Of a DNA stretch of 7,025 nt, positions 1 through 5,392 are shown one piece after another (within the stretch, counting starts at the first letter, position 1; each line of letters begins with the position of its first letter). Source of the DNA: Alphaproteobacteria bacterium (GTDB taxonomy: Bacteria > Pseudomonadota > Alphaproteobacteria > ATCC43930 > CGMCC-115725); the NCBI GenBank assembly GCA_017353855.1, contig JAFMSA010000216.1:1-7025 (forward strand). Direction: 5' to 3'. The position numbers and the translations under genes were made by a program. The notes beneath the pieces were generated by a model. That model did not search any database and was not told the origin of the DNA. It saw only the letters and a program-made list of their open reading frames with translations.

Positions 1-13
1 GGTCAACGCCCTC

Positions 14-84
14 AAAGGCGCGTCGAGTGCGTGCCCCTCAAGAGGCGTCCTGATCTCGCCGGCTGATATTCGAGAGGCGTCTTG
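14..84. repeat. Imperfect short direct repeats, A(A/G)AGGCG core
   Basis: AGAGGCGTCCTG (41-52) recurs as AGAGGCGTCTTG (73-84), 11 of 12 bases identical. A weaker relative, AAAGGCGCGTC, lies at 14-24. The cores are 27 and 32 bp apart, so this is not a regular tandem array. It could be a cluster of protein-binding sites ahead of the dioxygenase gene or chance similarity in GC-rich DNA. The plus-strand frame used by the dioxygenase is open from base 2, but the residues it would encode here resemble nothing I know, so I do not call a gene. Confidence 0.3.
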
Positions 85-115
85 TGGCCCCGAGCTGGTT
101 TGCCGGCTCAGCGGA

Positions 116-135
116 GGGCACCGCTTTCGGTGCTC
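116..135 (+). other. Stem-loop upstream of the dioxygenase gene
   Basis: GCACCG (118-123) pairs perfectly with CGGTGC (128-133) around a CTTT loop. A G-T wobble and a G-C pair can extend the stem outward to 116 and 135. No T-run follows, so this is not a standard terminator. It may be the first hairpin of a structured leader, together with the hairpins at 160-190. Confidence 0.3.
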
Positions 136-159
136 AAGGGATACGTGGGAGACCGGCCA

Positions 160-193
160 CGGGGCTCCTCCCCGCCCTCGGAGGACGGGGTTT
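160..193 (+). promoter_or_regulatory. Alternative hairpins, possible attenuator or weak terminator
   Basis: CCCCG at 170-174 can pair with CGGGG at 160-164 (5-nt loop) or with CGGGG at 186-190. In the second case an inner CCT/AGG stem (176-178 with 182-184) also forms. The second hairpin is followed directly by TTT (191-193), as in a weak intrinsic terminator. The two pairings exclude each other, which is the layout of an attenuator, about 100 bases before the dioxygenase start. It could equally be the terminator of a gene lying left of the window. The T-run is short and no leader peptide or known riboswitch core was recognised. Confidence 0.3.
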
Positions 194-270
194 CCGGCGA
201 GCATGCCACGCCGGCGTACTGGACTGATTGACTCGGTTGGCGAGCCGGCAGATCTTCGTTCCAGTAGCGC

Positions 271-278
271 GGAGAGGG
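271..278 (+). promoter_or_regulatory. Ribosome binding site deciding the dioxygenase start
   Basis: The purine run GGAGAGGG ends 11 bases before the ATG at 290. The earlier in-frame ATG at 203 would add 29 residues that look non-conserved, and it lacks a comparable site. This supports 290 as the true start. Confidence 0.6.
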
Positions 279-289
279 AATGCTTGGAT

Positions 290-1174
290 ATGGAAATACG
301 GCAGCTTCATCCGCTGTTTGGTGCCGAGGTCAGCGGCGTGGATCTCGGCCGGCCAGCCGACGCAGCCACCATCGGCAGCTTATGGGAGCTGATCAATCGC
401 TACGCTGTGCTGGTGTTTCGTGGCCAGCGGCTGAGCGATGAGCAGTTGCGCGATTTCGCCGGCAATTTCGGCAGGCTCGAGATCGGTCGATCCGCCGCCG
501 AAGGCGGCAAACGCCGTCTCGCCCTGCCCGAAATCGGCGATATATCGAATCTGGACGAGGCTGGCCGATTGCGTGAGCGCCATGACCGCCGGCGCCTCGA
601 CAGCCTCGGAAACCGCATCTGGCATACCGATGCGTCGTATATGCCGGTGCCGGTGGTGCTTGGGATGTTGCACGCGGTTACGGTGCCGTCTGCGAGCGCG
701 CTGGGAGGCGGCGAGACCGAATTCGCAGATATGCGCGCGGCCTACGATGCCTTGCCGGATGCAATGAAGGACGCAATCGACGGTCTCGTCGCCGAGCACG
801 ATGTCTTCTGGTCCCGCGCTCAGATCGGCTTTAGCGAATTTCTCGCCGGCGAGCGCGAAAAATATCCGCCCTCGCAGCAGCGACTGGTGCGCCTCCACCC
901 GGGCTCGCAGCGCAAGACGCTTTATCTCTCGGCGCACGCCTCACACATCGTCGGCTGGCCCGTACCCGAAGGCCGCATCCTGCTGTATGACCTCAATCTG
1001 CACGCGACACGGCCGGAATTTGTTCACAGCCATAAATGGCAGGCGGGCGACCTCGTCATTTGGGACAATCGTTGCACGATGCACCGCGGCCGCCCGCATG
1101 ACGAAACTCACCCGCGAGACCTGCGCCGAGCGACGACCCTCGATGTCGGCTCGACCCTCGACGAAGCCGCTTAG
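290..1174 (+). CDS. TfdA/TauD-family 2-oxoglutarate-dependent dioxygenase, TfdA-like
   Basis: The 294-residue product is a cytoplasmic Fe(II)/2-oxoglutarate dioxygenase of the TauD/TfdA family, at the usual family length. The facial-triad motif is plain: H112-T-D114 in WHTDASY, with the distal histidine H265 in WDNRCTMHRG. T143 in GGGETEF and arginines R276, R279 and R280 near the end lie where family members bind 2-oxoglutarate or the substrate carboxylate. Many stretches read like TfdA (2,4-D dioxygenase) as I remember it: the N-terminal LHPLF, ADMRAAYDALP, AHASHI, PEGRILL, GDLVIWDNRC and LRRATTLD. This makes it closer to TfdA than to taurine-type TauD. TfdA splits aryloxyacetates into a phenol and glyoxylate while oxidising 2-oxoglutarate to succinate and CO2. 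The true substrate here is unknown, because relatives act on other aryloxy or phenylpropanoid acids. I prefer the ATG at 290 over 203 because the conserved domain begins at once and a ribosome site precedes it. No partner catabolic gene lies directly downstream. Confidence 0.9.
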   Translation: MEIRQLHPLFGAEVSGVDLGRPADAATIGSLWELINRYAVLVFRGQRLSDEQLRDFAGNFGRLEIGRSAAEGGKRRLALPEIGDISNLDEAGRLRERHDRRRLDSLGNRIWHTDASYMPVPVVLGMLHAVTVPSASALGGGETEFADMRAAYDALPDAMKDAIDGLVAEHDVFWSRAQIGFSEFLAGEREKYPPSQQRLVRLHPGSQRKTLYLSAHASHIVGWPVPEGRILLYDLNLHATRPEFVHSHKWQAGDLVIWDNRCTMHRGRPHDETHPRDLRRATTLDVGSTLDEAA

Positions 1175-1676
1175 CCGGCAACCGGACTATCACATCGTCG
1201 GTGAAGGGGTCGGGCTCGGGGCATCGGCATCGGCACAACGCGGGGCCGTTCGGCCGGGGCTATCCAGGGAAACAAGTGCCGGGGGGCGTGCCCGAGCGGG
1301 GTCGTCGAGACCGCTTCGGGTCAAAGTCTCGCGGAATTCCCCGCAGCGCGCGGACATAAGAAATTAAAGGGCCGCTCTCTGGCTCGGCCATCCTCACGGC
1401 TCGGACCGTCGCCTCGGATCGGATCAGCGGCTGACATGTGAGTTTGCGGACCGGCTTCTTCATCGGCCTGATGTTCTCCATCCGACTGACGTCGGCCCGA
1501 TTTGCGCCGCCGGATCGCCGCACTGGGCAAGGGCGAGGCCCGAGATATGCTGCATCAGCTCCTTGATAAACGCGCCTGGCGCGAACGCGCCCGCCGTGGC
1601 CGTGGGTCCTTGAACCCAAATCCGGCAGTTAGCTGCTCCGGATCGTTGCAAGCAGTTGAACGGAACGCAGCAAATC

Positions 1677-1715
1677 TGACAAATGCAGAGCAGTTAAAGA
1701 GAACTGTATTTGTCA
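1677..1715. repeat. Two-part inverted repeat in an AT-rich patch
   Basis: The outer arms TGACAAAT (1677-1684) and ATTTGTCA (1708-1715) are perfect inverted copies. The inner arms CAGTT (1691-1695) and AACTG (1702-1706) also pair, enclosing a 6-base loop AAAGAG. In total 13 base pairs form, with a 6-base against 1-base internal loop between the two stems. The element is AT-rich in GC-rich surroundings. No T-run follows on either strand, so a terminator is unlikely. It may be an operator, a hairpin in a small RNA, or the remnant of a miniature mobile element. Confidence 0.5.
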
Positions 1716-1716
1716 A

Positions 1717-1730
1717 TAGGTTAGGTTAGG
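1717..1730. repeat. Small tandem repeat of TTAGG
   Basis: TAGG TTAGG TTAGG is almost three copies of a pentamer, directly after the inverted repeat. It is too short to carry functional weight alone, but it adds to the unusual composition of the patch. Confidence 0.5.
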
Positions 1731-1826
1731 ACTGGCACTCCCGGATTAAAATTGAAGCGGTTAGATAGCTGGAGCCACTTGCGTAAGCCTCATCGCAACC
1801 GAGCTTGCAGCTCGCACCGGCGCGTT

Positions 1827-1849
1827 CTGCTCGCGGTCCCGCCGAGCAG
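1827..1849. other. GC-rich stem-loop
   Basis: CTGCTCG (1827-1833) and CGAGCAG (1843-1849) are perfect 7-base inverted arms around a 9-base loop. There is no T-run on either side, so it is not an intrinsic terminator by sequence. It may be an operator-type palindrome or a chance stem. Confidence 0.3.
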
Positions 1850-2079
1850 TGCCACGCGGCGACCAGCGAGACGGCAACGGGGATTCGGCAGTGTTCCGGG
1901 AGACGGCCGAAATCCGCTAGACCGACATCCGGGCTGCAGCGAACTATCCACCCTCGGCACATCCGAACTCGAGTTTTCGCATCCCTCGCCCTTCCCTCAG
2001 CCCTCGCTTCGGTGCGGCGCTCATGATAGCGCCCCGGCCTCTATGGACCCGCGACAGGCCGGGGAGCGAGGGAGTAGTT

Positions 2080-2095
2080 GCGCGAGAGCTCGCGC
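2080..2095 (-). other. Stem-loop downstream of the minus-strand LLM gene
   Basis: GCGCGA (2080-2085) pairs with TCGCGC (2090-2095) around a 4-base loop. A TTG/CAA pairing with a small bulge could extend it outward. It lies about 50 bases past the stop of the LLM gene and might end that transcript or protect its 3' end. The missing T-run makes a standard intrinsic terminator doubtful. Confidence 0.25.
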
Positions 2096-2141
2096 CGCAA
2101 TCAGTGGAGGGCGGGAGCGGCAGGGCAACAGGACGGCCGCT

Positions 2142-3332
2142 CTATTTCGCCATCGCCGGCTCGGCCAGTTTTGCGCTGCCGAACTCGGGCATCACCTCGC
2201 TGGCAAACCACTCGAGCTGCTCCAGACACACCGCCTTAGGCACCCCGACCGACAAGCTCACCGAGACGCGATCGAGACCCGGGTAACGCCTTTCAAGGCT
2301 CTTCAGATGCTCCACGACCTGCTCCGGCGAGCCGCACAGGAACCCGCCATTGGCGATGGCATCCTCGATCCGTGGCAGTTTGGCCCCCGGCGCGCGATTG
2401 GGGTCCCGCATGATTTCGATCTGCTCGTCGGAGAGGGCCCGCACCAGCCGCAGCTCGCCGAACATCTTCATGTTCTCTTCATAGAATTTCGCTGCTTCAC
2501 GGATACCCTGCTCGCGGTCCTTGGCAAGATAGAAGTGAAACCCGAAGCACAGCCGCTCGCCCAATTCGAGCTGGATACCGCGGCGCTCGTGGGCCTCCTG
2601 CCAACCCAAGACGACCCTGTGCATCGCACCCCCTTCGGCCGACCCGCCGCCGATGAGGCCCTTGATGCCGTGCTTTGCCATAAAATCCATCGCCCGCGCC
2701 GTACCGCCCTGGATGGGTTGCCAGCACTCCACCGGACGCCGCAACGGACGGGGCACGAGCGTCAACTCCTTGAGGGCATAGCCGCGATACGGAACCTCTG
2801 GCGGCAGGGTGTAGTATTTGCCGCGATGTGCGAACGCTTCGTCGTTAAAAGCCTTGAAGATGATATCCACCTGTTCCTCGAAGAGTTCGCGGTTGGCCGG
2901 CTGATCGAGCAGCGGGGCACCGAGGCTTTCGACTTCGCGCGTGTGGTACCCGCGCCCTACCCCAAAAATGATGCGCCCGCCAGTAAGAATATCCGCCGTC
3001 GCGTAATCCTCCGCCAGCCGCAGGGGATGCCACATGGGGGTGATATTGAACCCGCAGCCGATCTTTATTCGCTCCGTAACGTGAGCGAGGTGGAGGGCCA
3101 TCATCAGGACGTTGGGAATGCATTCGTAGCCTTCACGCTGGAAATGGTGCTCCGCCATCCAGAACGCGCTGTAACCCAGCCGATCCATCAGCTGCGCCAT
3201 CGACTGCGCTTTGTCGAAAACGGTGGCTAAGTGCTCGTTGGGGAACCGACGGTCATTGACCGGGACCCCACCATAGCCGACCTCGTCCATATCGACGTGC
3301 CCGGCGAAGAGACTGTCGAATTTCGTGATCAT
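2142..3332 (-). CDS. LLM-class flavin-dependent oxidoreductase (bacterial luciferase-like)
   Basis: The 396-residue product is a soluble flavin monooxygenase of the bacterial luciferase superfamily (TIM barrel). The signature WMAEHHF lies at residues 58-64, where luciferase relatives have the conserved AEHH. The barrel segment GGRIIFGVGRGYH (118-130) is the phosphate/flavin-binding loop typical of the family. A helix-rich insert (about 230-330) precedes the final barrel strands, and FLCGSPEQVVEHL (331-343) is the usual cofactor/substrate-side motif late in the barrel. It is somewhat longer than many family members. Family members oxidise aldehydes, alkanesulfonates, aminopolycarboxylates or long alkanes with FMNH2 from a partner reductase. 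No reductase gene is visible here, and the substrate cannot be read from the sequence. The start at 3332 is fixed by GGAGG seven bases upstream, and a promoter-like pair lies at 3372-3399. It appears to be monocistronic. The opposite strand is open across most of the gene, but that frame is a shadow. Confidence 0.9.
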   Translation of the reverse strand: MITKFDSLFAGHVDMDEVGYGGVPVNDRRFPNEHLATVFDKAQSMAQLMDRLGYSAFWMAEHHFQREGYECIPNVLMMALHLAHVTERIKIGCGFNITPMWHPLRLAEDYATADILTGGRIIFGVGRGYHTREVESLGAPLLDQPANRELFEEQVDIIFKAFNDEAFAHRGKYYTLPPEVPYRGYALKELTLVPRPLRRPVECWQPIQGGTARAMDFMAKHGIKGLIGGGSAEGGAMHRVVLGWQEAHERRGIQLELGERLCFGFHFYLAKDREQGIREAAKFYEENMKMFGELRLVRALSDEQIEIMRDPNRAPGAKLPRIEDAIANGGFLCGSPEQVVEHLKSLERRYPGLDRVSVSLSVGVPKAVCLEQLEWFASEVMPEFGSAKLAEPAMAK

Positions 3333-3339
3333 GTTATGG

Positions 3340-3344
3340 CCTCC
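3340..3344 (-). promoter_or_regulatory. Ribosome binding site of the LLM gene
   Basis: On the minus strand GGAGG lies 7 bases before the ATG at 3332-3330. It is a near-ideal Shine-Dalgarno match and fixes the start. Confidence 0.75.
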
Positions 3345-3371
3345 GGAAGGAAATCGCCATTCTTGGCCACC

Positions 3372-3399
3372 ATCTTAGACCGCGATCCAAGACTGGCAA
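3372..3399 (-). promoter_or_regulatory. Sigma70-type promoter of the LLM gene
   Basis: Reading the minus strand, TTGCCA (complement of 3394-3399) and TAAGAT (complement of 3372-3377) are separated by 16 bases. They resemble the housekeeping -35 and -10 elements (TTGACA, TATAAT). Transcription would begin near 3365 and give a leader of about 30 bases including the ribosome site. No operator was identified around it. Confidence 0.5.
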
Positions 3400-3801
3400 C
3401 CTGGAACACCGGGTCGCCCGCCTGGCCAGGTGAGCGATGCGGCAGGAGCCGGCGACCGTGCCTCCCTGGCGACGGCGCCCATCCGCTCATCGAAGTCTTT
3501 CCGAGGTGATATCCCGGGCCTTAGACATGGGGAGGAGCCGCCGCCAGGACGGGGGCACCCCCTTTGCCCGGTAAGGGGCCTCGTGAGAGGAAGCCCTTGG
3601 CTTGCGTTCCCCTCGCCGATGTTGCCGCGCAGCGTTCGAGTACGATCCGTTTCGTCCCCGCCCCAAAAGCTGTCTGCAACCGCACCTTCGGGAGGTCCGA
3701 ACTGAGGAAGCATTCGCACCTCGGTCTTGAACTTCCTGACAACCTAGTCCCCAAGTTTCTTCTTCGACATAGGGGGGTCAAGCGCGGCTTTAGTTTGGAC
3801 C
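3400..3801. other. Intergenic stretch of about 400 bp, no recognised gene
   Basis: Open frames of 86-114 codons exist on both strands, but none gives a recognisable protein or has a good ribosome site. The notable content is a cluster of compact stem-loops at 3551-3598 and another at 3684-3696 (ACCT-TCGGG-AGGT). On the minus strand a short stretch starting at 3770 reads M-S-K-K-K-L and then hits a stop. It faintly resembles the N-terminus of IS3-type OrfA proteins, but too little is left to call a mobile element. Confidence 0.5.
3551..3598 (+). other. Cluster of RNA-like hairpins, one with a GNRA-type loop
   Basis: GGGGG (3551-3555) and CCCCC (3558-3562) form a tight inverted repeat followed by TTT (3563-3565). 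Next comes a second stem-loop: AAGGGG (3573-3578) can pair with CCCTT (3594-3598), and CCTC (3579-3582) pairs with GAGG (3587-3590) around a GTGA loop, which is of the stable GNRA class when read on the plus strand. Stacked hairpins of this kind suggest a terminator or a small structured RNA. No known RNA family was recognised. Confidence 0.3.
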
Positions 3802-3829
3802 GAAAGCCCCCGGATTTAGACGCGGGGCT
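3802..3829 (-). terminator. Weak terminator-like hairpin after the DUF992 gene
   Basis: On the minus strand AGCCCC (complement of 3824-3829) pairs with GGGGCT (complement of 3805-3810), 13 bases before TTC. It begins about 13 bases past the DUF992 stop. The stem is GC-rich, but the T-run is only two to three bases, so this is a modest candidate. Confidence 0.35.
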
Positions 3830-3841
3830 GCTTACGCGAGG

Positions 3842-4330
3842 TCAGCCAGGCTGATACGTCAGTGTCATTTGGGCAATGCCGGCAGCAACATTGAGACCGG
3901 TCGTGCCTTGGATACTCACTGGCTGCAGCGCAATCGAATTGGCCGAGCCTCCGACCAGCACATTGGCCCCGAGTCCGACCCCGACCGTCGCACCTGCGGT
4001 AGCGCCGGCAAAAGTCCCCGCCAATGAGCCCGGCGCAAGGTTCGCTGTTGGTGCGACGACGGCCCAAATGAGCACTCCGCCTCGGATATAGCCGATGTCG
4101 ACGCCGAATCTGTTGATGGTTCCCAAATAGTGTTCGGGGCGGCGGCCAGGCGGCGCGAAGGTGCAGTGGATATTGCGCGACGAACCAAAAATAAAGCCAA
4201 AGCCGCTGGCGACATTGCAGGTCAGCGCGCCGACCCTTACACCGCCCTGTGCCCGTGCCGGCGTATGGAGCGCCATTCCACCGGCGACCAGACCAAGCGC
4301 ACACATCGCGATCGCGATTTTTCTTAGCAT
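3842..4330 (-). CDS. DUF992 domain-containing exported protein
   Basis: The 162-residue product begins with a classic Sec signal peptide: MLRK, then a hydrophobic core (IAIAMCALGLVAGGMAL), then TPARAQ, with likely cleavage after A27. It should be exported to the periplasm or cell surface. The mature part matches the DUF992 family as I know it: VGALTCNVASGFGFIFGSS (33-51), FGVDIGYIRGGVLIWAVVAPT (75-95), the glycine/alanine-rich TAGATVGVGLGANVLVGGS (111-129), and SIALQPVSIQGTTGLNVAAG (132-151) near the end. C38 and C56 remain in the mature protein and could form a disulfide. The family is common in alphaproteobacteria and has no established function. GGGAG nine bases before the ATG supports the start. 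It diverges from the cold-shock gene across about 430 bp and appears to be monocistronic. Confidence 0.92.
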   Translation of the reverse strand: MLRKIAIAMCALGLVAGGMALHTPARAQGGVRVGALTCNVASGFGFIFGSSRNIHCTFAPPGRRPEHYLGTINRFGVDIGYIRGGVLIWAVVAPTANLAPGSLAGTFAGATAGATVGVGLGANVLVGGSANSIALQPVSIQGTTGLNVAAGIAQMTLTYQPG

Positions 4331-4339
4331 TCCATCAAT

Positions 4340-4344
4340 CTCCC
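4340..4344 (-). promoter_or_regulatory. Ribosome binding site of the DUF992 gene
   Basis: On the minus strand GGGAG lies 9 bases before the ATG at 4330. It is an ordinary site that agrees with the signal-peptide start. Confidence 0.6.
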
Positions 4345-4347
4345 GTA

Positions 4348-4365
4348 TGACGAAATTCTGACGAA
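4348..4365 (-). repeat. Direct repeat TTCGTCA-N4-TTCGTCA upstream of the DUF992 gene
   Basis: Two perfect 7-base copies (4348-4354 and 4359-4365, given on the minus strand) are separated by 4 bases, an 11-bp period. This is the format of sites for OmpR/PhoB-type response regulators, which bind 7-mers in tandem on one face of DNA. The core GTCA and the A/T-rich spacer recall a Pho box, although the flanking bases differ. It lies 18-35 bases before the ATG, so it may fall within the transcript. No promoter was placed with confidence. Confidence 0.4.
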
Positions 4366-4530
4366 GCGAGGGCGCGATCCCACAGCGCCCGGTCTATAGC
4401 TTGGTTCCCCGGTTCAGCGCTATGGTTTTTCCTTCACGTGGTGTTTTCCCGAGGGACCACTTCCCGACTGAACGTTCTTCGGGTCAATGTCCGCCCGATA
4501 CGGATGTGAACTTCTGCCGAGGAGGTGCGT

Positions 4531-4761
4531 TTGCCGCTCGAATCATGTACCCGAAAGAGCATCCGGACTGCTCGGTCCGCGGTCCGTCTGGACCGGGCTA
4601 TGGCTAGCTTTTGTCCTGCGGCAAGGACCGGCGAGGCGGTCCGTGCTGGTCTCGTCTCACTGTCACAATTAATCCGCTCGCGCGGCGGTCGATTTTTTGG
4701 AACAATCGGCTTCCGCGGTCCCGACTGGGCCGTGAACCGATCCGACAGGAAGCTGACTTGA
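4531..4761 (+). CDS. Possible small leader open frame coupled to the cold-shock gene
   Basis: A 76-codon frame starts at TTG 4531, five bases after AGGAGG (4520-4525), the strongest Shine-Dalgarno match in the window. It ends at TGA 4759-4761, which overlaps the TTG start of the cold-shock gene (4758-4760) as TTGA. That overlap is typical of translational coupling. The predicted peptide is arginine- and serine-rich and matches no family I know, and its codon use is less GC-biased at third positions than its neighbour's. It may be a regulatory leader frame or a chance frame. GTG 4525 is also in frame but lies inside the ribosome site. Confidence 0.25.
   Translation: MPLESCTRKSIRTARSAVRLDRAMASFCPAARTGEAVRAGLVSLSQLIRSRGGRFFGTIGFRGPDWAVNRSDRKLT
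4573..4721 (+). promoter_or_regulatory. Cold-shock gene leader with six CGGTCC/GGACCG elements
   Basis: CGGTCC occurs at 4573-4578, 4580-4585, 4637-4642 and 4716-4721. Its complement GGACCG occurs at 4590-4595 and 4625-4630. Adjacent pairs form perfect 6-bp hairpins: 4580-4585 with 4590-4595 (4-base loop) and 4625-4630 with 4637-4642 (6-base loop). Each GGACCG can instead pair with any of the four CGGTCC copies, so several folds exclude one another. Cold-shock mRNAs in other bacteria are controlled by leaders that refold with temperature. That this leader does so is my inference. The transcription start was not located. Confidence 0.35.
4747..4752 (+). promoter_or_regulatory. Ribosome binding site of the cold-shock gene
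   Basis: AGGAAG ends five bases before TTG 4758. With no in-frame ATG nearby, it decides the start codon. Confidence 0.5.
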
Positions 4762-5381
4762 TTAGAGACAGGAATTTTCGTCAGAACCGGCGCCGGGATT
4801 TCGACGACGACGGCTATGACCCGCCCCTCCGCGAATTTGGTGCCGCACCGCGCTATACGACACCGCGGTTCGAAACCCCGTCCGGACCCCCGGTACGCGC
4901 CGTCGTCAAGTGGTTCAAGCCGGAAAGGGGGTTTGGCTTCGTCGAGCTTTCGGATGGCTCGGGAGATGCTTTTCTCCACGCCAGCGTGCTCGACCGCAAC
5001 GGAATCGCCTCAGTGCAGACAGGCGAAACGCTCGAGGTCCGTGTCGCACCGGGACAAAAGGGCCCGCAGGTCACCGAGGTCATCAGTGTCGACACCAGCA
5101 CAGCCCTTCCCCCTACAGCACGGCGGTCAGCCTATCCACCGGTCGGCCGGGGACCTGCAACCTCCGAGCCCACCGTTCAGGAGGCCGGCACGGTGAAGTG
5201 GTTCAATGCCCAGAAGGGCTTCGGCTTCATCGTGCGCGACGAGGGCGGCAAGGACGCGTTTGTGCACGCCTCGGTACTCGACCGGTCGGGCGTCGAGACT
5301 CTCGCCGAAGGTCAGCGCGTGCTGATCGACATCGCCGAAGGCCGCAAGGGGCCGGAAGCCGTCAGGGTCCGTCTCGCATAA
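4758..5381 (+). CDS. Tandem cold-shock-domain protein (two CSDs)
   Basis: Starting at TTG 4758, the product has 207 residues and two cold-shock domains, OB folds that bind single-stranded RNA or DNA. The N-terminal tail (1-45) is basic then acidic (RDRNFRQNRRR, DFDDD) and disordered-looking, as in alphaproteobacterial double-CSD proteins. CSD1 (about 46-113) carries KWFKPERGFGFVEL and GDAFLHASVL. CSD2 (about 143-207) carries VKWFNAQKGFGFIV and KDAFVHASVL. In both, the RNP2 motif reads HAS where E. coli CspA has HFS, so one stacking aromatic is replaced. RNP1 keeps GFGF in both, with R for K in CSD1. A proline-rich linker joins the domains. Such proteins act as nucleic-acid chaperones; the double-domain forms of Caulobacter are known as stationary-phase rather than cold-induced. 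I chose TTG because the conserved tail begins there, AGGAAG precedes it, and no in-frame ATG exists. A frame open from 4611 adds residues with no similarity I recognise. An LLM gene follows after 41 bp and may be co-transcribed. Confidence 0.9.
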   Translation: MIRDRNFRQNRRRDFDDDGYDPPLREFGAAPRYTTPRFETPSGPPVRAVVKWFKPERGFGFVELSDGSGDAFLHASVLDRNGIASVQTGETLEVRVAPGQKGPQVTEVISVDTSTALPPTARRSAYPPVGRGPATSEPTVQEAGTVKWFNAQKGFGFIVRDEGGKDAFVHASVLDRSGVETLAEGQRVLIDIAEGRKGPEAVRVRLA

Positions 5382-5392
5382 GCACGAACTAG

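Larger units (their letters stand above)
1175..2141. other. Long intergenic stretch, no recognised gene
   Basis: Nearly 1 kb between the dioxygenase and the minus-strand LLM gene. Several frames are open for 60-120 codons on either strand, as expected in GC-rich DNA. None gives a protein I recognise, a convincing ribosome site or a domain pattern. The left part is GC-rich with short hexamer echoes (GGCATC repeated near 1220-1235). A marked AT-rich patch lies at about 1660-1780 and holds the inverted repeat and small tandem repeat listed separately. GC-rich stem-loops occur near 1570-1582, 1827-1849 and 2080-2095. The stretch could be decayed gene remnants, a transfer boundary or an unannotated small RNA locus; the sequence does not decide. 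Confidence 0.6.

Noticed and set aside
14..84. CRISPR-like array in the first 90 bases
   Set aside because: Only three short, imperfect copies with unequal spacing of 27 and 32 bp; no repeat of CRISPR length and no cas genes nearby.
203..289. N-terminal extension of the dioxygenase from the ATG at 203
   Set aside because: The 29 extra residues do not resemble the TfdA/TauD N-terminus, whereas the family pattern starts at 290 after a good ribosome site.
1260..1651. Minus-strand open frames of 60-119 codons in the long intergenic region
   Set aside because: Low-information, arginine- and proline-rich translations without a recognised domain or ribosome site; overlapping frames on both strands are equally open, as expected in GC-rich DNA.
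1733..1749. Sigma54-like TGGCAC element
   Set aside because: The -24-like TGGCAC is present, but the -12 GC pair at the required spacing is TT, so the consensus fails.
1752..3230. A 492-codon open frame on the plus strand opposite the LLM gene
   Set aside because: It is the antisense shadow of a clear luciferase-family gene with its own promoter and ribosome site. Its translation shows no domain and its upstream part has no ribosome site.
3704..3770. Possible IS3-type OrfA N-terminus on the minus strand (M-S-K-K-K-L, later V-V-R-K-F-K)
   Set aside because: Only about 20 codons resemble the family, a stop interrupts them, no helix-turn-helix follows, and no terminal inverted repeats were found. 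Too weak for a mobile-element call.
4393..4398. TATAGA as a -10 element of the DUF992 gene (minus strand)
   Set aside because: No -35-like hexamer lies at 16-18 bases; the nearest candidate, CTGAAC, is only 13 bases away.
4611..4757. N-terminal extension of the cold-shock protein from TTG 4611
   Set aside because: The extra 49 residues look like translated leader and overlap the hexamer hairpins; known double-CSD proteins start with the RRR/DDD tail reached at 4758.
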